Source of the DNA: an uncultured Flavobacteriaceae bacterium
GTDB taxonomy: Bacteria > Bacteroidota > Bacteroidia > Flavobacteriales > Flavobacteriaceae
DNA length: 64,000 nucleotides
Direction: 5' to 3'
NCBI GenBank assembly: GCA_947494205.1
Contig: CANLUH010000010.1
Coordinates: forward strand, 62,001-126,000
Position 1 is the first letter of the stretch. Each line of letters begins with the position of its first letter. A program made the position numbers and the translations under genes. A model generated the notes under the pieces. That model saw only the letters and a program-made list of their open reading frames with translations, was not told where the DNA came from and did not search any database. Shown here in pieces: positions 27,040-36,483 of the stretch.

Positions 27040-30000
27040 TTATCTGCTTAAGTATAAACTTCCTTGTTTTGCTTTTGTTACGCCGTCGTTATAATTGAAA
27101 ATGTAGTAATACACTCCAACTGGTAAATCGCCTTTACCAATACTTGGTTGGTTTGAAGTTCCATTAAAACGCGGTGTTGCTGCTCTTCCTTTATATACTA
27201 GATTTCCATAACGGTTATAGATTTCCATTTCGAAATTAGGATATAGTAATTCTACATTATCAATATCGAATGTTTCATTATTTCCATCTCCGTTTGGTGA
27301 GAATCCATCTGGTATAGTAAGCAATCCACAGCCTGTTAAGTCTGGTGTAAATTCAAAAGGCACACTACTTTCGCATCCTGTTACTGTATTTACTAATACA
27401 GCATAATAAGTAGTGCCAATTGTTAGTGGTGTTGTACTAGAAATAACATTACCATTTACTGCAGCATCATACCAAATAACATTGTCTTGAGATGGTTCGT
27501 ATTGTGCAATATTGATTGTTAAATCGTTTATTGTTGGATTATCGTTAATACATAATTCTAACCCTGGGTTTGCCAATACTGGTGTTGGCGCATCACTAAC
27601 TGTTGCCGTAATTTGTATACTTACTGAAGATTCACATCCCGAAGCTCCTGTTTGCGTTGCAAAGTAGTCTTCTCCGTCTTCTAAAGCAGTTGTTGCATCT
27701 ACTACTGTTGTTAATGTATTATCTGTATACCAAATTATTGTTCCTGTACTTGTTATTGCCATACTTAAGTCTGCAACTGTAGCATTGTCTGTTACACAGA
27801 ATACTGGGTTTGCATCTACTACCGTTGGTGGCACTGAGTTATTTACTGTTACCGTTACTTCAGCTGTTGCATCTGTTGTACAGAATCCTGTAGCTGCAAC
27901 AGTGTATGTATAAACGCCTGCTGTATCTACTTCTGGATCAAATACGCCTGTTCCACTCGCTAACGCTGGCGACCATGTTCCTGTTGTATCTGGTGTTCCT
28001 GTTAATTGTGCAAATAAATCGACTGTTCCATCTATAACACAAAGTGTAACTGCGCCATCTCCTCCAGCTTCTGGTGCTTGTGTTACTGTTACTACAACTT
28101 CGCTAGTAAAGTTTCCACATCCGTTTGCTAATAGGTAAGTGTATGTTCCATCTGCATCTACTAAAGGATCAAATACTCCTGTTCCACTTGCTAATGCTGG
28201 AACCCATGCACCTCCTGCATCTGCAGTTCCTATTAGTGTAAATAAATCTGTTGTTCCATTATCGCTACAAATTTCTAAAACTGCATCTGTTCCTGGGTTT
28301 AGTGGAGCTTCAATAGTTAATGTTATTGTAGTTGTTGCATCTACACATGGTGCTATTGCTGTTACTTCATAAGTAAAATCGTAATCTCCTGGCGCTAGAC
28401 CTGTTGTATCAAATGGGCTTGTTACTACTGTTCCTGTAGTATCTACTCCCATATACCATGTTCCTCCTGCATCTTCTGTTCCATCTAATCCTTGTGTTAA
28501 ATCTACTGCTGTATCATTTTCACATACATTAAATGCATTTGCATTTACGTCTCCTGAGTTTGGCGAAATATTAATGGTTACTGTTACTTCTACTCTTATT
28601 ACAGATTCACAGTTAGCATCGGTTTGCGATGCATAATAGGTTTCTCCATCTACTAATGCTGTTGCTACATCTAGAGGTAAACCTCCTGTTGCATCATCAT
28701 ACCATTGTATCATAGTTCCTGTTGCTACTAAATCTCCAACTGTTGCTGCATCACAATATACTTGAGTTGCCGTAGCTGTTGGTGTAGCTGTATCGCTTAT
28801 AGTTATAGTAACAGTTTCTGTATCGTCTGGACAAAATGCTGTACTTACGGTATATGTATAATTATATGTCCCAGTTGTTAGCATTGTTAAGTCTACTGTG
28901 TTTACTGTTAAGGCTCCTGTTGCATCATCATCTGTCCATGTTCCTCCTAGATCATTTCCTGTTAACTGACTAAATAAATCTAGTGGTGTATTATTTGGTA
29001 CATCTATTAAACAGACTTCTAACGGTGTTGCTGTTCCTGCGTCTGGACTATCGTTAATAGTAATTTCTACAGTTGTACTACTTGTACATGTACTTCCATC
29101 TGTAATCGTGTATGTATAATTATACGAACCAACTGCTAGTGTTGTTAAATCTACTGTGTTTCCTGTTAAGGCTCCTGATGCATCATCGTCTGCCCATGTT
29201 CCTCCCATATCATTTCCTGATAGCTGACCAAATAAATCGAATGGTGAGTTCATTGCTGCATCATTTTCACAGAATGCAATTGGTGTTGCTATTCCTGTGT
29301 TTGGTGTTGCATTAATTGTAATTTGCACTGTTACATCTACATCTGTACAAACACCTATTGGTGGTACCGAATAGGTATAGTTAAATGTTCCTGCTGTAAA
29401 TGCTGAAATGTCTACTGGATTTGTTGCTACAGGTCCTGTTGTATCGGTTCCCTCATACCAAGTTCCGTTAGTATCTTGCGTTCCATCTAATAGTGTAAAT
29501 AAATCGAATGGTGAACTTGTTCCTAGATTCTCTTCACATATTTCTACTGGTGGTAATGCTTCTCCAGATTCTGGTGCTGGGTCTATGGTTACTACTACTG
29601 TACTACTTCCAGAACAATTGTTTCCGTCTGTTATACTATAGGTGAAGTTATACGAACCAACTGTTAATGTTGTTAAGTCTAAGTTACTTCCTGAAAGTGC
29701 TCCTGTTGCATCATCATCACTCCATGTTCCGCCCATATCGTTTCCTGATAATTGCGTGAATAAATCGAATGGTGAATTTGCTCCTAATTGGTTTTCACAG
29801 AATGCTACTGGTGTTGCTGTTCCTGTATTTGGTAATTCATTAACTATGATTTGAACGGTTACATCTACATCTGTACAAACACCTATTGGTGGTACTGAAT
29901 AAGTATAATTATATGTTCCTACAGTTAATGCAGAAATGTCTACTGGAGTTGTTACTACTGGTCCTGTTGTATTAGTTCCTTCATACCAAGTTCCGTTAGT

Positions 30001-33000
30001 ATCTTGTGTTCCGTCTAATAGTGTGAATAAATCGAATGGTGAACTTGTTCCTAAATCCGAAACACATATTTCTGCTGGAGGCAATGCTTCTCCAGATTCT
30101 GGTGCAGGATCTATAGTTACTACAACTGTACTACTTCCTGAACAGGTGTTACCATCTGTTATACTGTAAGTGAAATTATACGAACCAACTGTTAATGTTG
30201 TTAAATCTACGTTACTTCCTGAAAGTGCTCCTGTTACATCATCATCACTCCATGTTCCACCCATATCGTTTCCTGATAATTGCGTGAATAAGTTTAATGG
30301 CGAATTTATTCCTAATTCATTTTCACAGAATGCTACTGGTGTTGCTGTTCCTGTATTTGGTGTATCGTTAACTATTATAGCGACTATTACATCTACATCT
30401 GTACATGTTCCTATTGGTGGTACTGAATAGGTGTAATTGAACGTTCCTGCCGTTAACCCTGTAATATCTACTGGATTTGTTGCTACTGATCCTGTAGTAT
30501 CTGTACCTTCATACCAAGTTCCGTTAGTATCTTGTGTTCCATCTAATAATGTAAATAAATCAAATGGCGAATTTCCTGCCAAGTTTTCTAAACAGATTTC
30601 TACTGGTAGTAATGCTTCTCCAGATTCTGGTGCATCTTCTATTGTTACTGTTACTGTTGTACTATTTGTACAGGTATTACCATCTGTAATACCATAAGTA
30701 AAGTTATAGACTCCAATTGTTAATGTTGTTAAGTCTACGTTACTTCCTGAAAGTGCTCCAGTTGCATCATCATCACTCCATGTTCCACCCATGTCGTTTC
30801 CTGATAATTGTGTAAATAAATCTAATGGTGAATTTGCTCCTAATTGATTTTCACAGAATGCTACTGGGGTTGCTATTCCTGTATTTGGTGTATCGTTAAT
30901 TATTATAGCTACTGTTACATCTACATCTGTACAAGTTCCTATTGGTGGTACTGAGTAGGTGTAATTGAATGTTCCTGCTGTTAACCCTGTAATATCTACT
31001 GGGTTTGTTGCTACTGGTCCTGTAGTATCAGTTCCTTCATACCAAGTTCCATTAGTGTCTTGTGTTCCATCTAATAGTGTGAATAAATCAAATGGTGAAT
31101 TCCCTGCTAAATTTTCTAAACAGATTTCTACTGGTAGTAATGCTTCTCCAGATTCTGGTGCATCATCAATAGTTACTGTTACTGTTGTACTATTAGCACA
31201 TGTATTTCCGTCTGTAATACTGTATGTATAATTATAAGTACCAATAGTTAATTGTGTTAAATCTACTGTACTTACAGATAAGGCTCCAGTTGCATCGTCA
31301 TCACTCCATGTTCCGCCTAAATCGTTTCCTGCTAATTGATTAAATAAATCTAATGGTGTATTTACTGCTGGATCGTTTTCACAAAGTATTACTGGTGTTG
31401 CTATTCCTGTATCTGGTAATGGGTTTATAGTAATTGTTATGGTTACTAATTCATCATCACAGGCTCCAATGGCATCTACATCGTAAGTATAATTATAAGT
31501 TCCTGCAGTTAATATAGATAAATCTATTGGGGTAGTTGTTGTTGCTCCTGTGTTATCTAAACCAACGTACCAAGCTCCTGTTTGATCTTCTCCATCTAAT
31601 AAATCGAATAAATCAAAACTTGTTGGTGCAGACGCTTCACAATATTCTGGGCTTCCATTTACTGTACCAGATTCTGGTGCTGGCTCTATAGTTATAGTAA
31701 TGGCTTCTGTATCGCTACATGTTCCATTATCTATAGTATAATTGTATGTGTATGCACTTCCTGCTTCGGTAAGCAGTGTTAGGTCTATTGGGTTTGTTAC
31801 TGCTCCTCCTACTCCATCTGTCCAAGTTCCTGAGTTATTATCTTGTGTTCCATCTAAAGCATTAAATAAATCGAATGGTGAGTTAGTTGCTAAATCGTTT
31901 TCACAGAATGTTTGATTTACGGCATTACCTGCCTCTGGGTCTTGTAAGACTACAACTTGTACTGTTGTTGATTCTTCTGGACAAGGGTTTGGTAATACAT
32001 TTTGTGTGTATGTAAAATTGTATGTTCCTGGTGTAAATGCTGATAAATCTATAGGAGATATTACAACTGGATCGGTGCTTAATAATCCTTGTGTCCATTG
32101 TCCATTAGGATCTTCATTATCTAATAATGTGGCTAAATCAAATGCAGATGGTAAGCCAGATTGGCAAAATGTTGCAGGACTCGCTGTTGAAACAGTTCCG
32201 GATGTAAACGTTTCATATATTGTAATTGTTACTGTTGCACTGTCTTCTAAACAGGCTCCATTGGCTGGAACTGTATATGTAAACACATAAACATCTGGTG
32301 TTGTTAATGTTGTTATATTTACTGTACCTAGGTGTCCGTTTGTGGTTGCTAAAGGTCCAGTCCATGTTCCTACTGTATCTGGGCTTCCTATTAGTATATC
32401 AAATAAATTAAAATCTGTAGCTATTATATTATCGTTACAATATTCTAATGTTGCTGAAGTTCCTGCTATAAAAGGGTCTTGTATACCAACTGTAACTTCT
32501 ACAGCGTTACTAGTACAAAAGAAATCACTAGCTTGGACAAAGTAGTTTTCTCCGTCTACAAGTGGTGTTGTTAACTGTAATGCTGGAAGAATTGGATCAC
32601 CATTCCCATCTACGTTAGCATACCAACTTACATTGTCCATACTACCTGCATCTAAATCTCCTACTGTAGGGTTAGTATCTGAACAAAAATCTTGTGGAGT
32701 AGCTGGTGTTGGATCATCTGGAGCACTAAATACAGCTGTACTTCCTCCTTCAACCTGACTTGTACAGTTTCCTGAATCTACAAAAACTATAAAATAGTTT
32801 GTACCTCCAAGAGGTAAAGCATCTGTTCCTGAGGCTTGGTTTGTTAAAGCTGCATCGTAATAGACTTGCACACTTCCTCCGGCTGGAGCTTCAGACTGTA
32901 ATACTTCGTCTATGTATGTTTGTATTGTTGCATTATCTGTAGAGCAATATATACCATCTAGATTATTCCCCGTTGCGCTAACGATAAAATCTATTATAAT

Positions 33001-33309
33001 AGATTCTCTACTAGCACAATTACCTGCTAAATCGTCTGCATAATATGTTCCTTCTTGAACGAATTCTGAATCTGTAAATGCATTTCCACCCATTGAAGCA
33101 TCATACCATACAACACCGCCTCCGTTATCCATAACATAGACACTTAAGTCTGCAAATGTTAAGCCTGCAGCATCACAAATAGCTGCTGGTGCTGGTGTTG
33201 TTACTGTGGGACATTGTGCACTTGCTGAAAGTGCTGAAAGGAGAAATACCAAAATATAGGATGTAAGCATAGGCGCTTTCCTAAACAAAGGTAGAGAACT
33301 TGTTTTCAT
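27040..33309 (-). CDS. Giant repetitive surface adhesin with T9SS type B sorting domain
   Basis: 2089 residues. Signal peptide (LVFLLSALSASAQ), then many Ig-like modules of about 86-90 residues, each with a Cys pair and a 'GTW...' core. The central part is four near-identical 176-residue units made of an A module (PESGEALLPVEICLENL, GTQDTNGTWYEG) and a B module (PNTGIATPVAFCENQ, GNDMGGTWSDDDATGAL). The C-terminus is the gliding-motility-associated type B domain: IPDGFSPNGDGNNETF, EIYNRYGNLVYKG, LPVGVYYYIFNY. Type B proteins are exported by SprA and anchored through a PorP/SprF partner, which is the next gene. Likely a gliding or attachment adhesin like SprB. Strong promoter at 33356-33389. 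Confidence 0.93.
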   Translation of the reverse strand: MKTSSLPLFRKAPMLTSYILVFLLSALSASAQCPTVTTPAPAAICDAAGLTFADLSVYVMDNGGGVVWYDASMGGNAFTDSEFVQEGTYYADDLAGNCASRESIIIDFIVSATGNNLDGIYCSTDNATIQTYIDEVLQSEAPAGGSVQVYYDAALTNQASGTDALPLGGTNYFIVFVDSGNCTSQVEGGSTAVFSAPDDPTPATPQDFCSDTNPTVGDLDAGSMDNVSWYANVDGNGDPILPALQLTTPLVDGENYFVQASDFFCTSNAVEVTVGIQDPFIAGTSATLEYCNDNIIATDFNLFDILIGSPDTVGTWTGPLATTNGHLGTVNITTLTTPDVYVFTYTVPANGACLEDSATVTITIYETFTSGTVSTASPATFCQSGLPSAFDLATLLDNEDPNGQWTQGLLSTDPVVISPIDLSAFTPGTYNFTYTQNVLPNPCPEESTTVQVVVLQDPEAGNAVNQTFCENDLATNSPFDLFNALDGTQDNNSGTWTDGVGGAVTNPIDLTLLTEAGSAYTYNYTIDNGTCSDTEAITITIEPAPESGTVNGSPEYCEASAPTSFDLFDLLDGEDQTGAWYVGLDNTGATTTTPIDLSILTAGTYNYTYDVDAIGACDDELVTITITINPLPDTGIATPVILCENDPAVNTPLDLFNQLAGNDLGGTWSDDDATGALSVSTVDLTQLTIGTYNYTYSITDGNTCANSTTVTVTIDDAPESGEALLPVEICLENLAGNSPFDLFTLLDGTQDTNGTWYEGTDTTGPVATNPVDITGLTAGTFNYTYSVPPIGTCTDVDVTVAIIINDTPNTGIATPVAFCENQLGANSPLDLFTQLSGNDMGGTWSDDDATGALSGSNVDLTTLTIGVYNFTYGITDGNTCTNSTTVTVTIEDAPESGEALLPVEICLENLAGNSPFDLFTLLDGTQDTNGTWYEGTDTTGSVATNPVDITGLTAGTFNYTYSVPPIGTCTDVDVIVAIIVNDTPNTGTATPVAFCENELGINSPLNLFTQLSGNDMGGTWSDDDVTGALSGSNVDLTTLTVGSYNFTYSITDGNTCSGSSTVVVTIDPAPESGEALPPAEICVSDLGTSSPFDLFTLLDGTQDTNGTWYEGTNTTGPVVTTPVDISALTVGTYNYTYSVPPIGVCTDVDVTVQIIVNELPNTGTATPVAFCENQLGANSPFDLFTQLSGNDMGGTWSDDDATGALSGSNLDLTTLTVGSYNFTYSITDGNNCSGSSTVVVTIDPAPESGEALPPVEICEENLGTSSPFDLFTLLDGTQDTNGTWYEGTDTTGPVATNPVDISAFTAGTFNYTYSVPPIGVCTDVDVTVQITINATPNTGIATPIAFCENDAAMNSPFDLFGQLSGNDMGGTWADDDASGALTGNTVDLTTLAVGSYNYTYTITDGSTCTSSTTVEITINDSPDAGTATPLEVCLIDVPNNTPLDLFSQLTGNDLGGTWTDDDATGALTVNTVDLTMLTTGTYNYTYTVSTAFCPDDTETVTITISDTATPTATATQVYCDAATVGDLVATGTMIQWYDDATGGLPLDVATALVDGETYYASQTDANCESVIRVEVTVTINISPNSGDVNANAFNVCENDTAVDLTQGLDGTEDAGGTWYMGVDTTGTVVTSPFDTTGLAPGDYDFTYEVTAIAPCVDATTTITLTIEAPLNPGTDAVLEICSDNGTTDLFTLIGTADAGGAWVPALASGTGVFDPLVDADGTYTYLLANGCGNFTSEVVVTVTQAPEAGGDGAVTLCVIDGTVDLFAQLTGTPDTTGTWSPALASGTGVFDPEVDTAGVYTYTVAATGFCTTDATAEVTVTVNNSVPPTVVDANPVFCVTDNATVADLSMAITSTGTIIWYTDNTLTTVVDATTALEDGEDYFATQTGASGCESSVSIQITATVSDAPTPVLANPGLELCINDNPTINDLTINIAQYEPSQDNVIWYDAAVNGNVISSTTPLTIGTTYYAVLVNTVTGCESSVPFEFTPDLTGCGLLTIPDGFSPNGDGNNETFDIDNVELLYPNFEMEIYNRYGNLVYKGRAATPRFNGTSNQPSIGKGDLPVGVYYYIFNYNDGVTKAKQGSLYLSR
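29050..31161 (-). repeat. Four 528-bp tandem repeats inside the adhesin gene
   Basis: The codons for GTWYEG recur at 29454, 29982, 30510 and 31038, exactly 528 bases apart. Each unit encodes an A+B pair of Ig-like modules (90 + 86 residues). DNA identity between units is high. Flanking B modules on both sides (about 31162-31419 and 28792-29049) are more diverged. The period is an exact multiple of three, so unit gain or loss keeps the frame. Confidence 0.9.
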
Positions 33310-33355
33310 AATAAATATGTATAGTTAGTCAATAGCTTTTCTTTATAAGAAAGTT

Positions 33356-33389
33356 CAAATATAATTGTATTAATTTTATATCATACAAA
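33356..33389 (-). promoter_or_regulatory. Bacteroidota promoter of the adhesin operon
   Basis: Minus-strand TATATTTG (33356-33363) matches the -7 box; TTTG lies at 33386-33389, 22 bases upstream, slightly longer than the ideal 19-21. It is 46 bases before the adhesin ATG. Confidence 0.6.
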
Positions 33390-33511
33390 TAGATTCTAAA
33401 TTCTTATAAAATAGCAATTTAGCTGTTTTTTTTGTATTTCATCGATGTTTTTTTGTTTTTTATAAAAAAAAATAGAATAACAACATGGTATTCAGGCATT
33501 TAAAAAAACAA

Positions 33512-33539
33512 AAAAGCTCATTCTTTCGAATGAGCTTTT
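33512..33539 (-). terminator. Terminator of the act-cox respiratory operon
   Basis: Perfect 12-bp stem AAAAGCTCATTC / GAATGAGCTTTT with loop TTTC, followed by T-rich sequence on the minus strand, 19 bases after the coxA stop. Confidence 0.88.
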
Positions 33540-33558
33540 GTATACTTATAGTTTAGAA

Positions 33559-35355
33559 TTAGTGTTGTAATTCTTCTTCTCCATCTTTTAAAGGAACTAT
33601 TTGTGACACGAAATCATCATCATGTCCTGGCTTACTATAATCGTATGCCCAACGGTGTACGTGAGGAATTTCTCCTGGCCAGTTACCGTGGATATGTTCT
33701 ACAGGTGTAGTCCATTCTAATGTATTAGATCTCCATGGGTTTTGTACTGCTTTCTTTCCGTAGAATATACTACTAAAGAAGTTGTATAAGAATACAATTT
33801 GGAACGCTCCTCCTATTAAAGCAAATATTGTAATCACCTCATTTACATTTGCTAAATCATCGAATAATGGGAAGTTACTGTTTGTATAATAACGTCTTGG
33901 TAATCCTGCCATTCCTATAAAGTGCATAGGGAAGAAAACTCCGTAAGCACATATTGCTGTTACCCAGAAATGTACATAACCTAAGTTTTTATTCAACATA
34001 CGTCCAAACATTTTAGGGAACCAATGGTATATCCCAGCAAACATTCCGTATAGTGCAGATATTCCCATTACTAAGTGGAAGTGTGCTACTACGAAATACG
34101 TATCGTGAACGTTAATATCTAAAGCACTATCTCCTAAGATAATACCTGTTAAACCTCCTGTAATGAATGTTGATACTAATCCTATAGAGAATAGCATGGC
34201 TGGATTCATTTGAAGATTACCTTTCCACAAGGTAGTTATATAGTTAAAGGCTTTTACCGCTGAAGGTATTGCAATTAATAATGTTGTAAATGTAAATACA
34301 GATCCTAAGAATGGGTTCATTCCTGAGATAAACATGTGGTGACCCCATACAATTGTAGATAAAAATGCAATTGCTAGTATTGAAGCTACCATAGCACGAT
34401 AACCAAAAATAGGTTTACGTGAGTTTGTTGCTATAATTTCTGAAGTTATACCTAATGCTGGTAATAATACAATATATACTTCAGGGTGACCTAGGAACCA
34501 AAATAGGTGTTCAAATAATACTGGAGAACCTCCTTGGTAATGTAATACTTCACCTTGTATAAATATATCTGATAAGAAGAACGATGTACCAAAACTTCTA
34601 TCCATTATTAATAATAATGCTGCAGATAATAATACTGGGAAAGAAATAACACCAATAATAGCAGTTACAAAGAATGCCCATATTGTTAATGGAAGTCTCG
34701 TCATAGACATTCCTTTTGTTCTTAAGTTTATTACAGTTACAACATAGTTTAATGATCCTAATAAAGAAGAGGCAATAAAGATAGCCATAGATACTAACCA
34801 CATGGTCATACCTGCTCCTGATCCTCCTTGTGCTAATGGTAATGCACTTAATGGTGGATAGATTGTCCATCCTGCTGCTGCTGGTCCAGCTTCAACAAAG
34901 AAAGATAATACCATAATAACACTAGATAAAAAGAATAGCCAGTAAGATACCATATTAAGGAAACCGGATGCCATATCTCGTGCTCCAATTTGTAATGGAA
35001 TTAATAAGTTACTAAATGTTCCACTTAAACCTGCTGTTAATACAAAGAATACCATTATAGTACCATGTATTGTTACTAATGCTAAATAAATATCTGCATC
35101 CATAACACCATCTGGTGCCCACTTACCTAATAAGGCTTCAAATATTACATTTCCTTCTTCTGGCCATGCAATTTGCATACGCATCATAAGCGACATCATA
35201 ACTCCGATAACTCCCATAATAGTACCTGTAATTAAGTACTGCTTAGCTATCATTTTATGATCTTGACTAAATATATATTTAGTTATGAACGTTTCTTTAT
35301 GATGGTGACCATGATCGTCGTGTGCGTCGTGAGTATCTACTGCGTGTGCTGACAT
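33559..35355 (-). CDS. coxA: Cytochrome c oxidase subunit I
   Basis: 598 residues with about 12 membrane helices. Catalytic core of an aa3-type oxidase that reduces oxygen to water and pumps protons. The Cu-B/haem a3 region WFLGHPEVYIVLLPALG (His, cross-linked Tyr) and the histidine pair in VWGHHMFISGMNP are present, as are HDTYFVVAHFHLVMG with further haem ligands and the low-spin haem His near VTIHGTIMVFFVL. The N-terminus is His/Asp-rich (HAVDTHDAHDDHGHHH). It is the last gene of the operon, 25 bases after coxB, with a terminator at 33512. Confidence 0.97.
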   Translation of the reverse strand: MSAHAVDTHDAHDDHGHHHKETFITKYIFSQDHKMIAKQYLITGTIMGVIGVMMSLMMRMQIAWPEEGNVIFEALLGKWAPDGVMDADIYLALVTIHGTIMVFFVLTAGLSGTFSNLLIPLQIGARDMASGFLNMVSYWLFFLSSVIMVLSFFVEAGPAAAGWTIYPPLSALPLAQGGSGAGMTMWLVSMAIFIASSLLGSLNYVVTVINLRTKGMSMTRLPLTIWAFFVTAIIGVISFPVLLSAALLLIMDRSFGTSFFLSDIFIQGEVLHYQGGSPVLFEHLFWFLGHPEVYIVLLPALGITSEIIATNSRKPIFGYRAMVASILAIAFLSTIVWGHHMFISGMNPFLGSVFTFTTLLIAIPSAVKAFNYITTLWKGNLQMNPAMLFSIGLVSTFITGGLTGIILGDSALDINVHDTYFVVAHFHLVMGISALYGMFAGIYHWFPKMFGRMLNKNLGYVHFWVTAICAYGVFFPMHFIGMAGLPRRYYTNSNFPLFDDLANVNEVITIFALIGGAFQIVFLYNFFSSIFYGKKAVQNPWRSNTLEWTTPVEHIHGNWPGEIPHVHRWAYDYSKPGHDDDFVSQIVPLKDGEEELQH

Positions 35356-35380
35356 AATCTAATATCGTTTTTTCTTTTTA

Positions 35381-36454
35381 TTATTTGTTAAGAGAATCTT
35401 TAAATGCTTTCTGTGTTTTTAACCAAGCATCGTATTCTTCTTGAGTTTCTACTATTATTTTCATTTGCATATTGTAGTGAGATTTACCACAAATCTTGTT
35501 ACATAATAATAGGTAGTCGAATTCGTAACGCTCTAAAGCATCTTCTCCTTTAGCCTGTAATTCTTTACTTTTCTCAACTCTAATTCTGTTAATGTTTTGA
35601 ACTTTGTCAATCATTTCTGGAGTTGCTCTCATGTCATCGGTAGTTACAGTTGGTGTAAATCCAAATTGTGTAATCATACCAGGAACACAGTTCATCTGTG
35701 CTCTAAAGTGAGGCATATAAGCTGAGTGTAATACATCTTGAGAACGCATTTTAAACAGAACTTTACGTCCTACAGGTAAGTGTAATTCTGTAGTAATTTT
35801 ATCATCTTGAGCATTAGGATCAGATTCATCTAAACCTAAAATGTTAGCTCTATCTATATCGATTAATCTTACGTTGGCTTTACCTAAAGTATTATCTGCT
35901 CCTGCATAACGTGCTTTCCAGTTAAATTGCTGAGCATATAATTCTATAACTATGGTATCTTCATCTTCAGAAACATTCATTATTTCAGTCCAAGTAAATA
36001 ATCCTTGAATAATTAGTCCTGCTAATACTATAACTGGGATAATTGTCCAAATAGCTTCTAACTTATTGTTATCTGCAAAGAATAATGCCTTTCTACCTTT
36101 TTCACCTCTGTATTTAAAAGCAAAATAGTGTAATAGGAATTGTGTTATTGTTTGTACAATGAATATAATAACCATAGAAATAATCATTAGGTTATCTATT
36201 CCTGGTCCATGCTCAGAAGCTGAGTTAGACATTAATGGTAAGTCGCCAAACTTAACAAAACATATAATGGTAATTACATATATGAAGATTAAGAAACCTA
36301 ACATTAAGTATCCATTAATCTTGTTGTCTCCATCATGTGCTATTTGACTGTCTGCTCCGTTGGCATTGCCTTGAGTTAAATCAAATATTTTCACCATTTG
36401 CCAAATAGCAACTGATATAAATACTAAAACTAAAATTGATAATAAAGCCGTCAT
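35381..36454 (-). CDS. coxB: Cytochrome c oxidase subunit II
   Basis: 357 residues. Three hydrophobic segments (about 2-20, 49-67 and 88-112, plus one near 140-160) precede the periplasmic cupredoxin domain. The binuclear Cu-A site is complete: CNKICGKSHYNM (Cys-x3-Cys-x3-His-x2-Met), with an upstream His in VLHSAYMPHFRAQMN. It receives electrons from the Act complex or its cytochrome and passes them to CoxA. No fused cytochrome c domain, consistent with haem c being supplied by ActE/ActA. Located between actF and coxA. Confidence 0.97.
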   Translation of the reverse strand: MTALLSILVLVFISVAIWQMVKIFDLTQGNANGADSQIAHDGDNKINGYLMLGFLIFIYVITIICFVKFGDLPLMSNSASEHGPGIDNLMIISMVIIFIVQTITQFLLHYFAFKYRGEKGRKALFFADNNKLEAIWTIIPVIVLAGLIIQGLFTWTEIMNVSEDEDTIVIELYAQQFNWKARYAGADNTLGKANVRLIDIDRANILGLDESDPNAQDDKITTELHLPVGRKVLFKMRSQDVLHSAYMPHFRAQMNCVPGMITQFGFTPTVTTDDMRATPEMIDKVQNINRIRVEKSKELQAKGEDALERYEFDYLLLCNKICGKSHYNMQMKIIVETQEEYDAWLKTQKAFKDSLNK

Positions 36455-36483
36455 TGTTGTCGTTCTTCTTTACTTATTTATTA

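Noticed and set aside
29050-31161. CRISPR-like spacing of repeats
   Set aside because: Units are 528-bp coding repeats with no short repeat/spacer pattern and no cas genes.
29408-31231. Repeated plus-strand frames inside the adhesin gene (about 77-88 residues each)
   Set aside because: They are antisense shadows of the 528-bp repeats, with low-complexity translation and no start signals.
34598-34870. 90-residue minus-strand frame within coxA
   Set aside because: Same strand, other frame of an essential oxidase gene; composition is Cys/Ile-rich shadow sequence.
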